From Hymenobacter siberiensis (GTDB lineage Bacteria; Bacteroidota; Bacteroidia; Cytophagales; Hymenobacteraceae): 64,000 nucleotides of DNA. Shown in pieces: positions 40,705-50,087 of the stretch; the first letter of the stretch is position 1; each line of letters opens with the position of its first letter. The position numbers and the translations under genes are program-made. Location: positions 620,001-684,000 of the forward strand of contig NZ_JAHLZY020000001.1 in the NCBI RefSeq assembly GCF_018967865.2. The letters are read 5' to 3'. The notes under the pieces were generated by a model, which searched no databases, was not told the origin of the DNA, and worked only from the letters and a program-made list of their open reading frames with translations.

Positions 40705-41583
40705 ATGAAAAATATTTTCACGTATTCTACGGCCGTAGTGCTCGGGCTGGCTTTGGTGGCAACACCGGAGGCTGATGCCCAGCAGTTTAGCAAGCGGAAG
40801 CAATACAACTCCATCGGCTTCAGCCTGAATGCTATGAACTACTTCGGGGATTTGACGCCCGTAACTAGCTTCACTAGCTTGCGCCTAGGTGCTACTCGGG
40901 TTGGTGCAGGTATTTCTATTACCCGTCGTTTCTATCCGCGTGTGTCGGGCCGCCTTGGCTTGTCGTATGGCCGTATCTCGGGCGATGACTCCTTCGCCAG
41001 CGACCAGGACCCGGATGCTCGTTTCCGTAACAACCGCAATATGAATTTCCGGAATGACATTCTGGAAGCTTCGGCCGTTGCCATCGTTGACCTTATCGAA
41101 AACCGCAACAATTACCTCAAGCGTCCGGACTTTGTGCCCTACGTTTTCGCTGGTGTAGCTGGTTTCTACCACAACCCCCAGGGCCTCGATAAGAATGGTA
41201 ACTACGTTGACCTGCAGCCGTTGAGAACGGAAGGCCAGGCAACTGCGTACAGCAAGACCCAGTTTTCGATTCCTTTCGGTGGTGGTATCCGCTACCGCAT
41301 CAACCGTAACTTCGATGCAAGCCTGGAAATCGGCTGGCGCAAGACGTTCACCGACTACCTGGATGATACGGGTGGACGGTATGCTGCAACCTCTCAGCTT
41401 GCTCCCGGTGCCGCTACCTATTTCGGACATGACATCACCAAGGACCGCGCAAAATTTCCCGGTTTCGATAATGCTGGTGAGCAGCGTGGTGACTCGCGCA
41501 ATAAAACCGACTGGTACATCGTAACAGGTGTAACATTGAACTACATCTTGACGCCCCGCATCAAGAACCCCAAATTCCGCTAG
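40705..41583 (+). CDS. DUF6089 outer-membrane beta-barrel protein
   Basis: A 292-residue exported barrel protein. The signal peptide is TYSTAVVLGLALVATPEADAQQF (cleavage near 26). The opening of the mature part NSIGFSLNAMNYFGDLTP (near 35-52) and ITRRFYPRVSGRLGLSYG identify DUF6089; VPYVFAGVAGFYHNPQG (near 147-163), IPFGGGIRYRINRNFDASLEIGWRKTFTDYLDD (near 193-225) are the other family blocks. It is probably an outer-membrane protein of unknown role. A paralogue follows 49 bp downstream. Confidence 0.87.
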   Translation: MKNIFTYSTAVVLGLALVATPEADAQQFSKRKQYNSIGFSLNAMNYFGDLTPVTSFTSLRLGATRVGAGISITRRFYPRVSGRLGLSYGRISGDDSFASDQDPDARFRNNRNMNFRNDILEASAVAIVDLIENRNNYLKRPDFVPYVFAGVAGFYHNPQGLDKNGNYVDLQPLRTEGQATAYSKTQFSIPFGGGIRYRINRNFDASLEIGWRKTFTDYLDDTGGRYAATSQLAPGAATYFGHDITKDRAKFPGFDNAGEQRGDSRNKTDWYIVTGVTLNYILTPRIKNPKFR

Positions 41584-41631
41584 CCAGCGAATGCTGGCTT
41601 AGGTTTCTTTTTCCGAGTCAGCAATTACTAA

Positions 41632-42387
41632 ATGACGAATTCAGGTTTCAAAAACGTACTCCTCGCTTGCTTTGTTCAGGCGGGGAGTACGTTTTTTTGT
41701 GTTTCAGCCAACGCGCAGAACACCAGCGAAGTAGGTATTGGTATTGGAGCCACCAATTACCGGGGCGAAATATCGCCCGATTTCCAGTTGCAAAACAGTC
41801 GGCCTGCCTTCACCGCCTTCTATCGTAAGGACGTATCGGTGCCCATCACCTTGCGGGGCGGCTTCACCGCCGGTTTCCTGCGCGGTGCCGATGATAACGT
41901 GACGGGCGTGAATGGGGGAGTGCCCCCGCTGCAGAGCTACCGGCAGGCCAATACCAAAGGCAGCGTGCTCGAAGCATCGGCGGTGGTAGAGTACAACTTC
42001 ATGGATTACCATTACCGGACAGATAAGGTGCATTTTACGCCCTATCTGTTTGCCGGCTTGGCGGGGTTTTATGCCAATACTACTACGGTATCCAATAACC
42101 CCCTCCTACAGCCAACCTTCAACCAGAAAGGCAGCATGTTGGGGCTGGCTATTCCGGCTGGCGCAGGCATTAAGTACGCACTTTCGGAACACCTTAATCT
42201 GGGACTGGAAGTAGGTGTCCGCAAAACATTTACTGACCAACTCGACCATTTGAGCACCCAAGACCCCCTACTGGTAAATGTTCATGACCAGGATTGGTAT
42301 TATTATAGTGGGGTCAGCTTATCGTATACGTTCTATAAAATCCGCTGCCCCGACCAATATAAAAAGAATAAAGGGCTGTTAAAGTAG
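41632..42387 (+). CDS. DUF6089 outer-membrane beta-barrel protein, second copy
   Basis: A 251-residue paralogue of the preceding gene. The signal peptide is QAGSTFFCVSANAQN (cleavage near 28). Matching blocks are VGIGIGATNYRGEISPDFQ (near 33-51), YRKDVSVPITLRGGFTAGF, FTPYLFAGLAGFYANT (near 138-153), LAIPAGAGIKYALSEHLNLGLEVGVRKTFTDQLDHL (near 176-211) and WYYYSGVSLSYTF. Gene duplication is likely; sequence has diverged but the order of motifs is kept. It leads into uppS. Confidence 0.86.
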   Translation: MTNSGFKNVLLACFVQAGSTFFCVSANAQNTSEVGIGIGATNYRGEISPDFQLQNSRPAFTAFYRKDVSVPITLRGGFTAGFLRGADDNVTGVNGGVPPLQSYRQANTKGSVLEASAVVEYNFMDYHYRTDKVHFTPYLFAGLAGFYANTTTVSNNPLLQPTFNQKGSMLGLAIPAGAGIKYALSEHLNLGLEVGVRKTFTDQLDHLSTQDPLLVNVHDQDWYYYSGVSLSYTFYKIRCPDQYKKNKGLLK

Positions 42388-42519
42388 TAGTTAGCTGATA
42401 GCTGATGAATGCTTTATATATAATTGTGAACTGCATATAGCCAAAAGCTAATATTGGCATTCGGCTGCTAAATGCAACCATTTCCGTAACTTGCTGGCTC
42501 TTTTAGCGAAACCGCAAAG

Positions 42520-43266
42520 ATGACCGGCAAGGCCGAAATAGATACTCAAAATATTCCCGCTCATGTGGCCGTCATCATGGATGGCAATGGGCGCTGGGCC
42601 AAGCAGCGTGGGGGCTTGCGCGTATTTGGTCACCAAAGCGCCATCACGGCTGTGCGTGAAACTGTGGAGGAAGCCGCCGAATTAGGCGTGCGCTTCCTGA
42701 CCCTGTACGCATTTTCAACGGAAAACTGGAATCGTCCGGCGTTGGAGGTAATGGCTCTGATGCAGCTGCTGGTGCACACCATCCGCAAGGAGACGGCTAC
42801 GCTGCTCAAAAACAGCATTCGCCTGGAAGCCATTGGTGACCTGGCTACTTTGCCCAAAAGCTGCCAGCGGGAGCTGGCCGAGGCAATGGAGCTAACCAAG
42901 TATGGCACGCGCATGACGCTGGTGCTGGCCCTGAGCTACAGCGGCCGTTGGGACCTCACTCAAGCGGCCAAACGAATGGCCGATGACGTGGCTTCGGGCC
43001 GGCTCCAGCCCAGCCAGGTGACCGAAGCTACGGTGGCGAGCTACTTGGTAACGGCCAAAATGCCCGATCCGGAGCTTCTTATCCGAACCAGCGGCGAGCA
43101 GCGAATTAGCAACTTTTTACTGTGGCAGCTGGCCTATACTGAGTTGTACATCACCGATTTGCTGTGGCCGGACTTTCGGAAGCAGCACTTTCAGGAGGCC
43201 ATCCGGGCTTATCAGCGCCGGGAGCGGCGGTTTGGTAAAACCAGTGAGCAAATCACTGTATCTTAA
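42520..43266 (+). CDS. uppS: Isoprenyl transferase (undecaprenyl diphosphate synthase)
   Basis: A 248-residue cis-prenyltransferase that makes the undecaprenyl diphosphate lipid carrier for cell-wall and O-antigen synthesis. HVAVIMDGNGRWAKQRG (residues 12-28) carries the catalytic Asp. TLYAFSTENWNRP (near 64-76), LVLALSYSGRWDL and LLIRTSGEQRISNFLLWQLAYTELYITDLLWPDF (near 187-220) are the other conserved regions; RTSGEQR is the usual RTGGEQR with Ser instead of Gly. It ends 10 bp before bamA. Confidence 0.96.
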   Translation: MTGKAEIDTQNIPAHVAVIMDGNGRWAKQRGGLRVFGHQSAITAVRETVEEAAELGVRFLTLYAFSTENWNRPALEVMALMQLLVHTIRKETATLLKNSIRLEAIGDLATLPKSCQRELAEAMELTKYGTRMTLVLALSYSGRWDLTQAAKRMADDVASGRLQPSQVTEATVASYLVTAKMPDPELLIRTSGEQRISNFLLWQLAYTELYITDLLWPDFRKQHFQEAIRAYQRRERRFGKTSEQITVS

Positions 43267-43275
43267 ATCTTTGTA

Positions 43276-45807
43276 ATGTTTATTGTGCGTAATTTTTTTA
43301 TCAAGTGTGCGCTTTTGATGGTGGTATTGGCCGGCTTGATAGCGCAGCCAATACACGTACAGGCGCAGCAGCAAGCAGCCGCCGGACTCGATGAGCCCAA
43401 GAAATATGAGCTAGGGGGCATTACCATTAGCGGTGCCCGCTACCTCGACCCCAATACCCTGATTGGCTTGACTGGTTTGCGCGTGGGCGACCCCATCAGC
43501 ATTCCAGGCGAGGAGATTGGAAAATCCATCCGGAAGCTGTGGGCCCAGGGCATCCTCGGCGATGTGAGCGTGACGGTGGCTCGATTCGAGGGCAATAAAA
43601 TATTCCTCGACTACAACCTGAAAGAGCGGCCGCGCTTGTCAAAATTTACTTTTACGGGCATTAAAAAAGGACAGACCGAAGACCTGACGAAAAAAATCAC
43701 CCTGATTCGGGGCAAGGTGGTGACGGATGCTCTGATGAACAATGCGCGGACGCAAGTGCGCAAATTCTTCGTAAACAAAGGCTACCTCGATACCAAGGTG
43801 GGCATTGTGCAGGTTGCCGATTCCAGCTTGTCGAATAGTGTGGCCCTGCGCATTGACGTGGATAAAGGCTCGAAAGTGCGCATCCATGAAATTGCCTTTG
43901 AAGGCAACAAAGCCTTTACGGACCGTAAGCTGAAGGGCAAGCTCAAGAAGACCAAAGAGCGTAAGCCGTATAAATTCCTGACCCCCGGCAAATTCCAGCG
44001 TAGCGATTACGAGGAGGACAAGAAGAAGCTGCTGGAATTCTATAATTCCGAGGGCTACCGCGACGCAACCATCGTGAGCGATACGCTTGTGCGGGACGAT
44101 AAAGGCCTAGCCTTGCGCATCACCGTAGACGAGGGCCCCAAGTACTACTTCCGCCACATTACCTGGAACGGCAACTACCTGTATGACGATAAGACGCTGG
44201 CCAATGTGCTGGGCATCAAGTCCGGTAGCACTTACAGTAAGGAGATTCTGGATAAGCGCCTGAACTACAATCCGACCGGGCAGGATATTTCTTCGCTGTA
44301 TCTCAACGACGGCTACCTGTTCTTCACCATTGACCCGGTGGAAACCAAGGTTGAAGGCGACTCAATTGATATTGAAATGCGCCTGAATGAAGGGGTACAG
44401 GCCCACATCAAAGACATCAACATATCGGGCAATACCAAAACCAGCGACCACGTGCTGCGCCGCACGCTGCGCACGCTGCCCGGCGATAAATTCAACCGGG
44501 AGCTACTCATCCGCTCACAACGCGAAATTGCTACCCTCGGCTATTTCGACCCGGAAAAAATTGGCATCAACCCCATTCCCAACCAAGCCGATGGCACGGT
44601 TGATATCAACTACACGGTGGTAGAAAAGCCTTCGGACCAGGTAACGCTGTCGGGGGGCTGGGGCGGTTATGCCGGTTTTATTGGTACGGTAGGTCTTGTT
44701 TTCAACAACTTCTCACTTCGCAAAGCCGGTACGCTGCGTAACTGGACGCCTGTGCCCTCCGGCGATGGCCAGCGCCTGTCGCTCAACGTACAGGCCAATG
44801 GCTTGCAGTACCAGGCTTACTCCTTGTCATTTACCGAGCCCTGGCTGGGTGGCCGTCGGCCGAACTCCTTCTCATTCAGCCTGAATCACAGTGTGCAGCG
44901 GACGGGTGCGGCACTAGATGCAGCTTCAGACCAGTTCATTAAGGTGAACAGTGCCACCGTGGGCCTGGGCCGCCAGCTTCGCGTGCCAGATGACTACTTC
45001 ACGCTCAGTAACTCGCTGTCGTACAGCCAGTATCAGACACAAAATTATGCGGTGATTGCCGGGGCTGCTTCGGGTACGTTCAACAATATTACCCTGAATA
45101 CCACGCTGGCCCGCAACAGCATCGACAATCCCACCTATACGCGCCGGGGTTCATCGCTAAGCCTGAGCGTGAACCTGACGCCGCCTTATTCGCTACTGAA
45201 CCCCGACCATCCAAGCAACAACCAGTGGATTGAATTCCACAAATGGATGTTTGATGCTTCGTGGTTTACCCCGATTGTGGGCAAGCTGGTACTGAACACC
45301 CGCGCTCACTTTGGCTACCTGGGAACCTATAATTCCAAGCGCGACGTGGGGCCATTTGAGCGATTTAAAATGGGTGGTGCGGGCCTGGGCTACAACGGCG
45401 GCGGCAACTACCTGGTGGGTACCGACTACGTGGGCCTGCGCGGCTACGACGACCCCAACGCGACCTTCGCCATCCCGACGGCGCAGTCTGGCCAGGCCGG
45501 TGGCATCGCATTCAACAAGTACGTGCTGGAGATGCGCTACCCCGTCAGCCTCAACCCGGCCGCTACGGTGTACGTGCTGGGCTTTGCCGAAGCGGGCAAT
45601 GCCTTCGGCTCCTACCAGAACTATAACCCCTACAAGCTGTACCGCTCGGCTGGCGTAGGCGCTCGTATCTTCATGTCGGCCTTTGGTCTGCTGGGCTTCG
45701 ACTTCGGCCATGGCTTCGACTCCGTGATACCGCCGATTGGTACTCCGGCCGGCACCAAGCAAGACCCCAACCACTTCCACTTCATCATTGGCCAGCAAAT
45801 TCGCTAG
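43276..45807 (+). CDS. bamA: Outer-membrane protein assembly factor BamA
   Basis: An 843-residue Omp85 protein that folds and inserts outer-membrane proteins. The signal peptide is CALLMVVLAGLIAQPIHVQAQ (cleavage near 32). The N-terminal part has five POTRA domains (near 45-450, e.g. ITISGARYLDPNTLIGLTGLRVGD and AHIKDINISGNTKTSDHVLRRTL). The C-terminal barrel (near 470-843) has the family hairpin SFTEPWLGGRRPNSF (near 517-531) and MGGAGLGYNGGGNYLVGTDYVGLRGYDD (near 699-726, the VRGF/Y-type motif). It ends with FHFIIGQQIR. Its position between uppS and two skp/ompH genes is conserved in Bacteroidota. Confidence 0.96.
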   Translation: MFIVRNFFIKCALLMVVLAGLIAQPIHVQAQQQAAAGLDEPKKYELGGITISGARYLDPNTLIGLTGLRVGDPISIPGEEIGKSIRKLWAQGILGDVSVTVARFEGNKIFLDYNLKERPRLSKFTFTGIKKGQTEDLTKKITLIRGKVVTDALMNNARTQVRKFFVNKGYLDTKVGIVQVADSSLSNSVALRIDVDKGSKVRIHEIAFEGNKAFTDRKLKGKLKKTKERKPYKFLTPGKFQRSDYEEDKKKLLEFYNSEGYRDATIVSDTLVRDDKGLALRITVDEGPKYYFRHITWNGNYLYDDKTLANVLGIKSGSTYSKEILDKRLNYNPTGQDISSLYLNDGYLFFTIDPVETKVEGDSIDIEMRLNEGVQAHIKDINISGNTKTSDHVLRRTLRTLPGDKFNRELLIRSQREIATLGYFDPEKIGINPIPNQADGTVDINYTVVEKPSDQVTLSGGWGGYAGFIGTVGLVFNNFSLRKAGTLRNWTPVPSGDGQRLSLNVQANGLQYQAYSLSFTEPWLGGRRPNSFSFSLNHSVQRTGAALDAASDQFIKVNSATVGLGRQLRVPDDYFTLSNSLSYSQYQTQNYAVIAGAASGTFNNITLNTTLARNSIDNPTYTRRGSSLSLSVNLTPPYSLLNPDHPSNNQWIEFHKWMFDASWFTPIVGKLVLNTRAHFGYLGTYNSKRDVGPFERFKMGGAGLGYNGGGNYLVGTDYVGLRGYDDPNATFAIPTAQSGQAGGIAFNKYVLEMRYPVSLNPAATVYVLGFAEAGNAFGSYQNYNPYKLYRSAGVGARIFMSAFGLLGFDFGHGFDSVIPPIGTPAGTKQDPNHFHFIIGQQIR

Positions 45808-45845
45808 CAAGGCACTAGCGAGCGGAGTTTCACGTTTCCTCCCGT

Positions 45846-46523
45846 ATGAAGAATTTTGGCGGCCTGATACTGGCCTTGTTGTTGCTAGTTGTTGCACCAG
45901 AAGCCCAGGCCCAAAAATTTGGTTGGGTCGATTCGGAGTTCATCATGGCTAAAATGCCGGAGTACGCTAAGGCCCAGCAGGAGCTGACCCTGCTGTCGGA
46001 TACCTGGCAGAAGGAAATTGAAACGCTGCAAAAAGACCTCGATAAGCTGCATCGGAACTATCAGAACGAAGAAGTTGTGCTGACGGAGGCCATGAAGAAA
46101 AAGCGGCAGGACGAAATTTTGCTCAAGGAGCAGGAGTTGAAAGCTTATCGCAACAAACAGTTTGGCTACGAAGGGCAGCTATTCAAGAAGCGCCAGGAAT
46201 TGAACAAGCCCGTGCAGGACAAGGTATTTGAAGCCGTCGAAAAGGTCGCCAAGAAGAAAACGCTGGCAGTGGTTTTCGATAAATCCGGCGACCTGACCAT
46301 GCTCTACACCAATCCTGCGCACGATTACACCGAATTTGTACTCGAAGAGTTGGGCCTGGGTGCTGAAGACCGCAACCAGCCCGGCCCCAAAGGCGCGGTG
46401 AAGACGGTGGCCCCACCAAAAACACCGGTTGACCCTAACTTTGAATCGGACTCGGGCACGCCCGAGGCTGCCCCGGCAACCAAGCCGGCAGCCAAGCCAG
46501 CGCGTCCGACCAAAAAGAAGTAA
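45846..46523 (+). CDS. OmpH/Skp-family periplasmic chaperone, first copy
   Basis: A 225-residue periplasmic protein. The signal peptide is LILALLLLVVAPEAQAQ (cleavage near 22), followed by KFGWVDSEFIMAKMPEYAKAQQEL and a long helical coiled-coil segment (near 40-135, KEIETLQKDLDKLHRNYQNEE, LKEQELKAYRNKQFGYEGQ), then KPVQDKVFEAVEKVAKKKTLAVVFDKSGDLTMLYTNPAHDYTEFVLEEL. This is the OmpH/Skp chaperone that escorts outer-membrane proteins. A Pro/Ala/Lys-rich tail (near 185-225) is extra. It starts 39 bp after bamA. Confidence 0.9.
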   Translation: MKNFGGLILALLLLVVAPEAQAQKFGWVDSEFIMAKMPEYAKAQQELTLLSDTWQKEIETLQKDLDKLHRNYQNEEVVLTEAMKKKRQDEILLKEQELKAYRNKQFGYEGQLFKKRQELNKPVQDKVFEAVEKVAKKKTLAVVFDKSGDLTMLYTNPAHDYTEFVLEELGLGAEDRNQPGPKGAVKTVAPPKTPVDPNFESDSGTPEAAPATKPAAKPARPTKKK

Positions 46524-46524
46524 C

Positions 46525-46532
46525 TACCTTTG
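46525..46532 (+). promoter_or_regulatory. Possible -7 element for the second ompH gene
   Basis: TACCTTTG, matching TAnnTTTG, begins just after the first ompH stop and lies 33 bp before the second ATG. No clear TTG is at the right distance, so only the -7 box is supported. Confidence 0.45.
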
Positions 46533-46564
46533 CCCCAATATTTTTCTGACCCTTTTTCTTTTTG

Positions 46565-47203
46565 ATGAATCTCGTGAAAATCTTTCGTCTGACGCTCGCC
46601 GCCGCTCTGCTGACCGCCGGAACCCTGGCTGCCACTTCCGCGCAGGCCCAGGCCCCCCTGAAAATTGGCTACACCGATGTTCAGTACGTGTTATCCCAGA
46701 TGACCGAAAGCAAACAGATTGAGTCGGAGCTCAAAACCTACAACGACCAACTCGCGGCCCAGCTGAAAAGCAAAAGCTCCGAGTTCGAAACCAAAGTGAA
46801 GGATTATCAGCAGAAATCCGGCACCATGACGGACGTAGTGAAAGCGGATACCGAAAAGGAGCTGCAGCGTTTGCAGCAGTCCATTCAGGAGTTTCAGCGC
46901 ACTGCCGAACAGTCGCTCCAGCAGAAGCAGCAGACGCTGCTGAAGCCGGCGCTGGATAAGCTGCAGAAAAACATCGACCTCGTTGCTGACGAGAACGGTT
47001 TCACCTATGTGTTCAACTCCGATGGTGGCGGCAGCCCGCTGCTGTTGCATGCTCCTAAGGATGGCGACATTTCGGACCTCGTATTGAAGAAAATGGGCAT
47101 TACGCCCGGTGCAGCCGCTCTCATCAAGTCGGGCCCGGCCTCGCCTGTTAGCGCGCCGGTCACACCCGGTGTGAACAAGACCAAGACTAAAACCAAGAAG
47201 TAA
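46565..47203 (+). CDS. OmpH/Skp-family periplasmic chaperone, second copy
   Basis: A 212-residue paralogue of the preceding protein. The ATG at 46565 follows an in-frame TTG and is preferred. The signal peptide is FRLTLAAALLTAGTLAATSAQAQ (cleavage near 29). Then come KIGYTDVQYVLSQMTESKQIESELKTYN (near 34-61), a coiled coil (near 60-135, QLKSKSSEFETKVKDYQQKSG, LQRLQQSIQEFQRTAEQSLQQKQQ), and a Skp end (LDLVADENGFTYVFNS-type near 136-165). Lys/Thr-rich tail. A strong terminator follows at 47223. Confidence 0.9.
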   Translation: MNLVKIFRLTLAAALLTAGTLAATSAQAQAPLKIGYTDVQYVLSQMTESKQIESELKTYNDQLAAQLKSKSSEFETKVKDYQQKSGTMTDVVKADTEKELQRLQQSIQEFQRTAEQSLQQKQQTLLKPALDKLQKNIDLVADENGFTYVFNSDGGGSPLLLHAPKDGDISDLVLKKMGITPGAAALIKSGPASPVSAPVTPGVNKTKTKTKK

Positions 47204-47222
47204 GCGGCAACTGCCGCCTGCC

Positions 47223-47257
47223 TAAAAAAGCCGGAGCATTTGCTCCGGCTTTTTTCA
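47223..47257 (+). terminator. Terminator after the second ompH gene
   Basis: AAAAAAGCCGGAGCA and TGCTCCGGCTTTTTT form a perfect stem around TT, 20 bp after the stop. It closes the nadK-to-ompH cluster. Confidence 0.93.
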
Positions 47258-47276
47258 TATACCACCAATTTGGGAA

Positions 47277-48332
47277 ATGATAGACGACGAATTTGAGGCG
47301 GATGAGCTGCTCGACAGCGAAGCCGATGAGGAAAATGGCGATGAGCTTTACGAGCATCACCGCATCATAGTAGACCGTGGCCAGGAGATGCTGCGGATTG
47401 ATAAGTTCCTGCATAGCCGGCTGCGTAATACTTCGCGCAACAAGGTGCAGGATGCCATTCGGGCATTAGCAGTAGAGGTGAACGGAGTGGCTGTGAAGCC
47501 CAATTATCGGGTCAAGCCGCAGGATGTCATTACCGTCACGCTACCCGAGCCGCCGCGTGAAGGCCGGGTAGTGCCGGAGGAGATGCCCCTCGACATTCGC
47601 TACGAGGATGCTGAGCTGCTTATCGTGAATAAGCCCGCTGGTCTTGTGGTGCACCCGGCGTACGGCCACTGGCAGGGCACGCTGGTAAACGGCCTGGCGC
47701 ATCACCTCGCCAATCTACCTACGGGCCGCAACGGGGAAATCCGCCCCGGTCTGGTGCACCGCATCGACAAGGATACGTCGGGCCTGCTGGTCATTGGCAA
47801 AACCGAGTTTGCCATGACGCACCTGTCGTTGCAGTTTTTCCATCACACCATTCAGCGCAGCTACCTGGCATTGGTGTGGGGCACTCCGCCCGGCCCCACG
47901 GGCACAATAACCGGCCACCTGGGCCGCAGCATGCGCGACCGCAAGGTGCAGGCCGTTTATCCCGGCGGCGAGCAGGGTAAGCCCGCTGTGACGCATTATG
48001 AGGTGTTGGAGAACTTCGGCCCGGTAACGCTGGTACGCTGCGTACTCGAAACCGGCCGGACTCACCAGATTCGCGCCCACATGCAGTACCTCGGCCACCC
48101 CCTGTTCTCCGATGCGACCTATGGGGGCGACCGCATTCGCGTGGGCCAGAATAATGGCACGTACCGGGCATTTGTCGAAAATGCTTTTCAGCTGATGCCG
48201 CGTCAGGCGCTACACGCCCGCTCGCTCGGCTTTGTGCACCCAACTTCCGGCGAGCAGCTGCTATTCGAAGCCGAGTTGCCCGAAGATTTCGCGGCAGTGC
48301 TCGAAAAATGGCGCAACTGGGCTGCTACCTGA
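47277..48332 (+). CDS. RluA-family RNA pseudouridine synthase
   Basis: A 351-residue pseudouridine synthase. An S4 RNA-binding domain lies near 30-90 (MLRIDKFLHSRLRNTSRNKVQDAI, VEVNGVAVKPNYRVKPQDVI). The catalytic domain has LLIVNKPAGLVVHPAYGHWQGTLVNGLAHHL (near 116-146) and the catalytic Asp in GLVHRIDKDTSGLLVIGKT (near 158-176). LETGRTHQIRAHMQYLGHPLFSDATYGGDR (near 258-287) completes it. An acidic N-terminal extension (DEFEADELLDSEADEENGDE, residues 3-22) is extra. The RNA target (probably large-subunit rRNA, as for RluD) is inferred. Confidence 0.94.
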   Translation: MIDDEFEADELLDSEADEENGDELYEHHRIIVDRGQEMLRIDKFLHSRLRNTSRNKVQDAIRALAVEVNGVAVKPNYRVKPQDVITVTLPEPPREGRVVPEEMPLDIRYEDAELLIVNKPAGLVVHPAYGHWQGTLVNGLAHHLANLPTGRNGEIRPGLVHRIDKDTSGLLVIGKTEFAMTHLSLQFFHHTIQRSYLALVWGTPPGPTGTITGHLGRSMRDRKVQAVYPGGEQGKPAVTHYEVLENFGPVTLVRCVLETGRTHQIRAHMQYLGHPLFSDATYGGDRIRVGQNNGTYRAFVENAFQLMPRQALHARSLGFVHPTSGEQLLFEAELPEDFAAVLEKWRNWAAT

Positions 48333-48354
48333 AACTGAGCCCACCCTATAAAAA

Positions 48355-48392
48355 CGAAAAGGTCCCAACGCATTGCGTTGGGACCTTTTCGC
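48355..48392. terminator. Bidirectional terminator between the RluA gene and the TPR gene
   Basis: GCGAAAAGGTCCCAACGCA and its complement form a 17-19 bp stem, with A and T runs on both sides. It serves both convergent genes. Confidence 0.93.
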
Positions 48393-48410
48393 ATAAGTGA
48401 CAGATAAGAA

Positions 48411-50033
48411 TTACTTCTTCTTCGGCGCAGCCTTCTTAACTACTGCCTTGGGCTTGGCAGTGATGATGTCCAGGTTGCTCTTGGCACCCTTGTTCTCAGG
48501 GTCCAGAACCAATACCTGCTCGAAGTATGACTTGGCTCCGGCTTTATCACCCTGCTGGAAAGCATATACACCCAAGTAGCCATAGGCCTGCACCAAACCT
48601 TCGCGGAATTTAGCCGGCTCGGCATCTGCTGCTTTCGAGAGTTCGATGTACTTCTCGTAGTTCGGCTTGGCCAAGCCCTGCTTGCCTTCCGGGTCGCGCT
48701 GAGCGTTCACCGAAGCCCGGTAAAGGTATGCCGGAGCATATGTGGGCTTGGCGATGTTGATGATGTTGTACACGCTGTCAGCCTCAACGTACTGTTTGTC
48801 GCTGCTGAAAGCCGTAGCCAGACGGAACTGGTCAGTTAGGTCGCCGCTGCATTTGTTCAGCTTGTACTTATACACGCTGATGGCACCTTTGTAGTTTTTC
48901 TGGTTGGCATAAATGCTGGCCAGGTCGTTCTGAAAGTCGCAGGCCTTAGACGGGTCCTTTGCGATAATCTTGCCGATAAGCGCTACCGCTTCCGGGCCTT
49001 TACCCGTTTTGCTCAGGATTTTGGCCTTGTAGATGTAATCTTCGGAAATAATCTTATCGGCTGGTACTACCGACATATAGGTGTCAATGGCGGTAGCCGC
49101 TCCTGCAAAGTCACCAGTTTCATACAGCAAATAAGGCTTCAGGCGGTTCATGGTAAGGTTTTGCGGGTCGTTTTGCAGCACCTTATTTACCTCCGTCAAC
49201 GCCTCCTGGTACTTCTTGGTCAGATACAGGAACGAGGCGTATTGAGCATTCGTCGAAGACGAATTTTCCGCCAGGTCGGTGTATTTCTTGAATGTGCTCA
49301 AGGCCAGGTCATACTGGCCGGCGTAGTAGTACATGTCGGCCAGCTCCCGGTAGGCCGGTGCGTAGCTGGGGTCAAGCTCTATGGCCTTGCTCAGGCTCTC
49401 ACGGGCCGCGTTGAAGTTGCGCGAGCGCACGCTCAACACACCTTTCTTGTAGTAAGCCTGGGCGAAGCTGGGGTTTGCCGCAATAGCACGGTCAAAGCTG
49501 GTCATGGCCTCTCCACCACCCTGGTCAGAGTGCAGGAACACATCACCACGAGCAACCATCAGGGCCGGGTCATCCTTTTTATAGGCGGCCTGAGCCGCAT
49601 CCATGTACGTCTGGGCTTTGCCAGTATTCTTACCATCAATCTCCCCATACGCCTGCGCTATCATGGTGAGCAATTTGGCATCTTTGTTCTTGGTCGCCTT
49701 CGCAGCGGCATCAAACTGAACTTCAGCCGGAGCAATCTGGCCTTTGGCCAGTAGCGCACGGCCGGCAGCTACTTGGCCGAAAGGAGTGGAGCCCGCTGCT
49801 TTGTTGAAGAAATAAGCAGCCGAATCGGCCATATCACGCATCTGATAAAGGCGGCCCAGCTCGAAAGCAGTTTCGGGAGTGGAGCCGGGACGCAAAATGG
49901 CGCGGGCTTCGTTGTACCGACCCAATTCAATATCGCGTTGGGCGGTTTGCACGTTTTGGGCGGTGGCCGCCGTAGTACCTGCTACCATTGCAACGGCAGC
50001 GAGCAGCGGCTGTTTCCAGGGCTTGAAACTCAT
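48411..50033 (-). CDS. Periplasmic tetratricopeptide-repeat protein
   Basis: A 540-residue exported TPR protein. The ATG at 50033 gives a signal peptide QPLLAAVAMVAGTTAATAQN (cleavage near 24). Many 34-residue TPR units follow, seen as the repeated A.YKKG..S...N.A.A..S..KAIELDP pattern (for example FAQAYYKKGVLSVRSRNFNA near 200, SYAPAYRELADMYYYAGQYD near 235). The C-terminus is basic (KPKAVVKKAAPKKK). It is the last gene of a unit that starts at exbB or at the small membrane protein. A scaffold role in periplasmic complexes is plausible; unproven. Confidence 0.88.
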   Translation of the reverse strand: MSFKPWKQPLLAAVAMVAGTTAATAQNVQTAQRDIELGRYNEARAILRPGSTPETAFELGRLYQMRDMADSAAYFFNKAAGSTPFGQVAAGRALLAKGQIAPAEVQFDAAAKATKNKDAKLLTMIAQAYGEIDGKNTGKAQTYMDAAQAAYKKDDPALMVARGDVFLHSDQGGGEAMTSFDRAIAANPSFAQAYYKKGVLSVRSRNFNAARESLSKAIELDPSYAPAYRELADMYYYAGQYDLALSTFKKYTDLAENSSSTNAQYASFLYLTKKYQEALTEVNKVLQNDPQNLTMNRLKPYLLYETGDFAGAATAIDTYMSVVPADKIISEDYIYKAKILSKTGKGPEAVALIGKIIAKDPSKACDFQNDLASIYANQKNYKGAISVYKYKLNKCSGDLTDQFRLATAFSSDKQYVEADSVYNIINIAKPTYAPAYLYRASVNAQRDPEGKQGLAKPNYEKYIELSKAADAEPAKFREGLVQAYGYLGVYAFQQGDKAGAKSYFEQVLVLDPENKGAKSNLDIITAKPKAVVKKAAPKKK

Positions 50034-50087
50034 AGGAGAAGAAAAAGAATGAAAAAGCAATGAAAAATTTTTACGCGAAAAGCGTAA

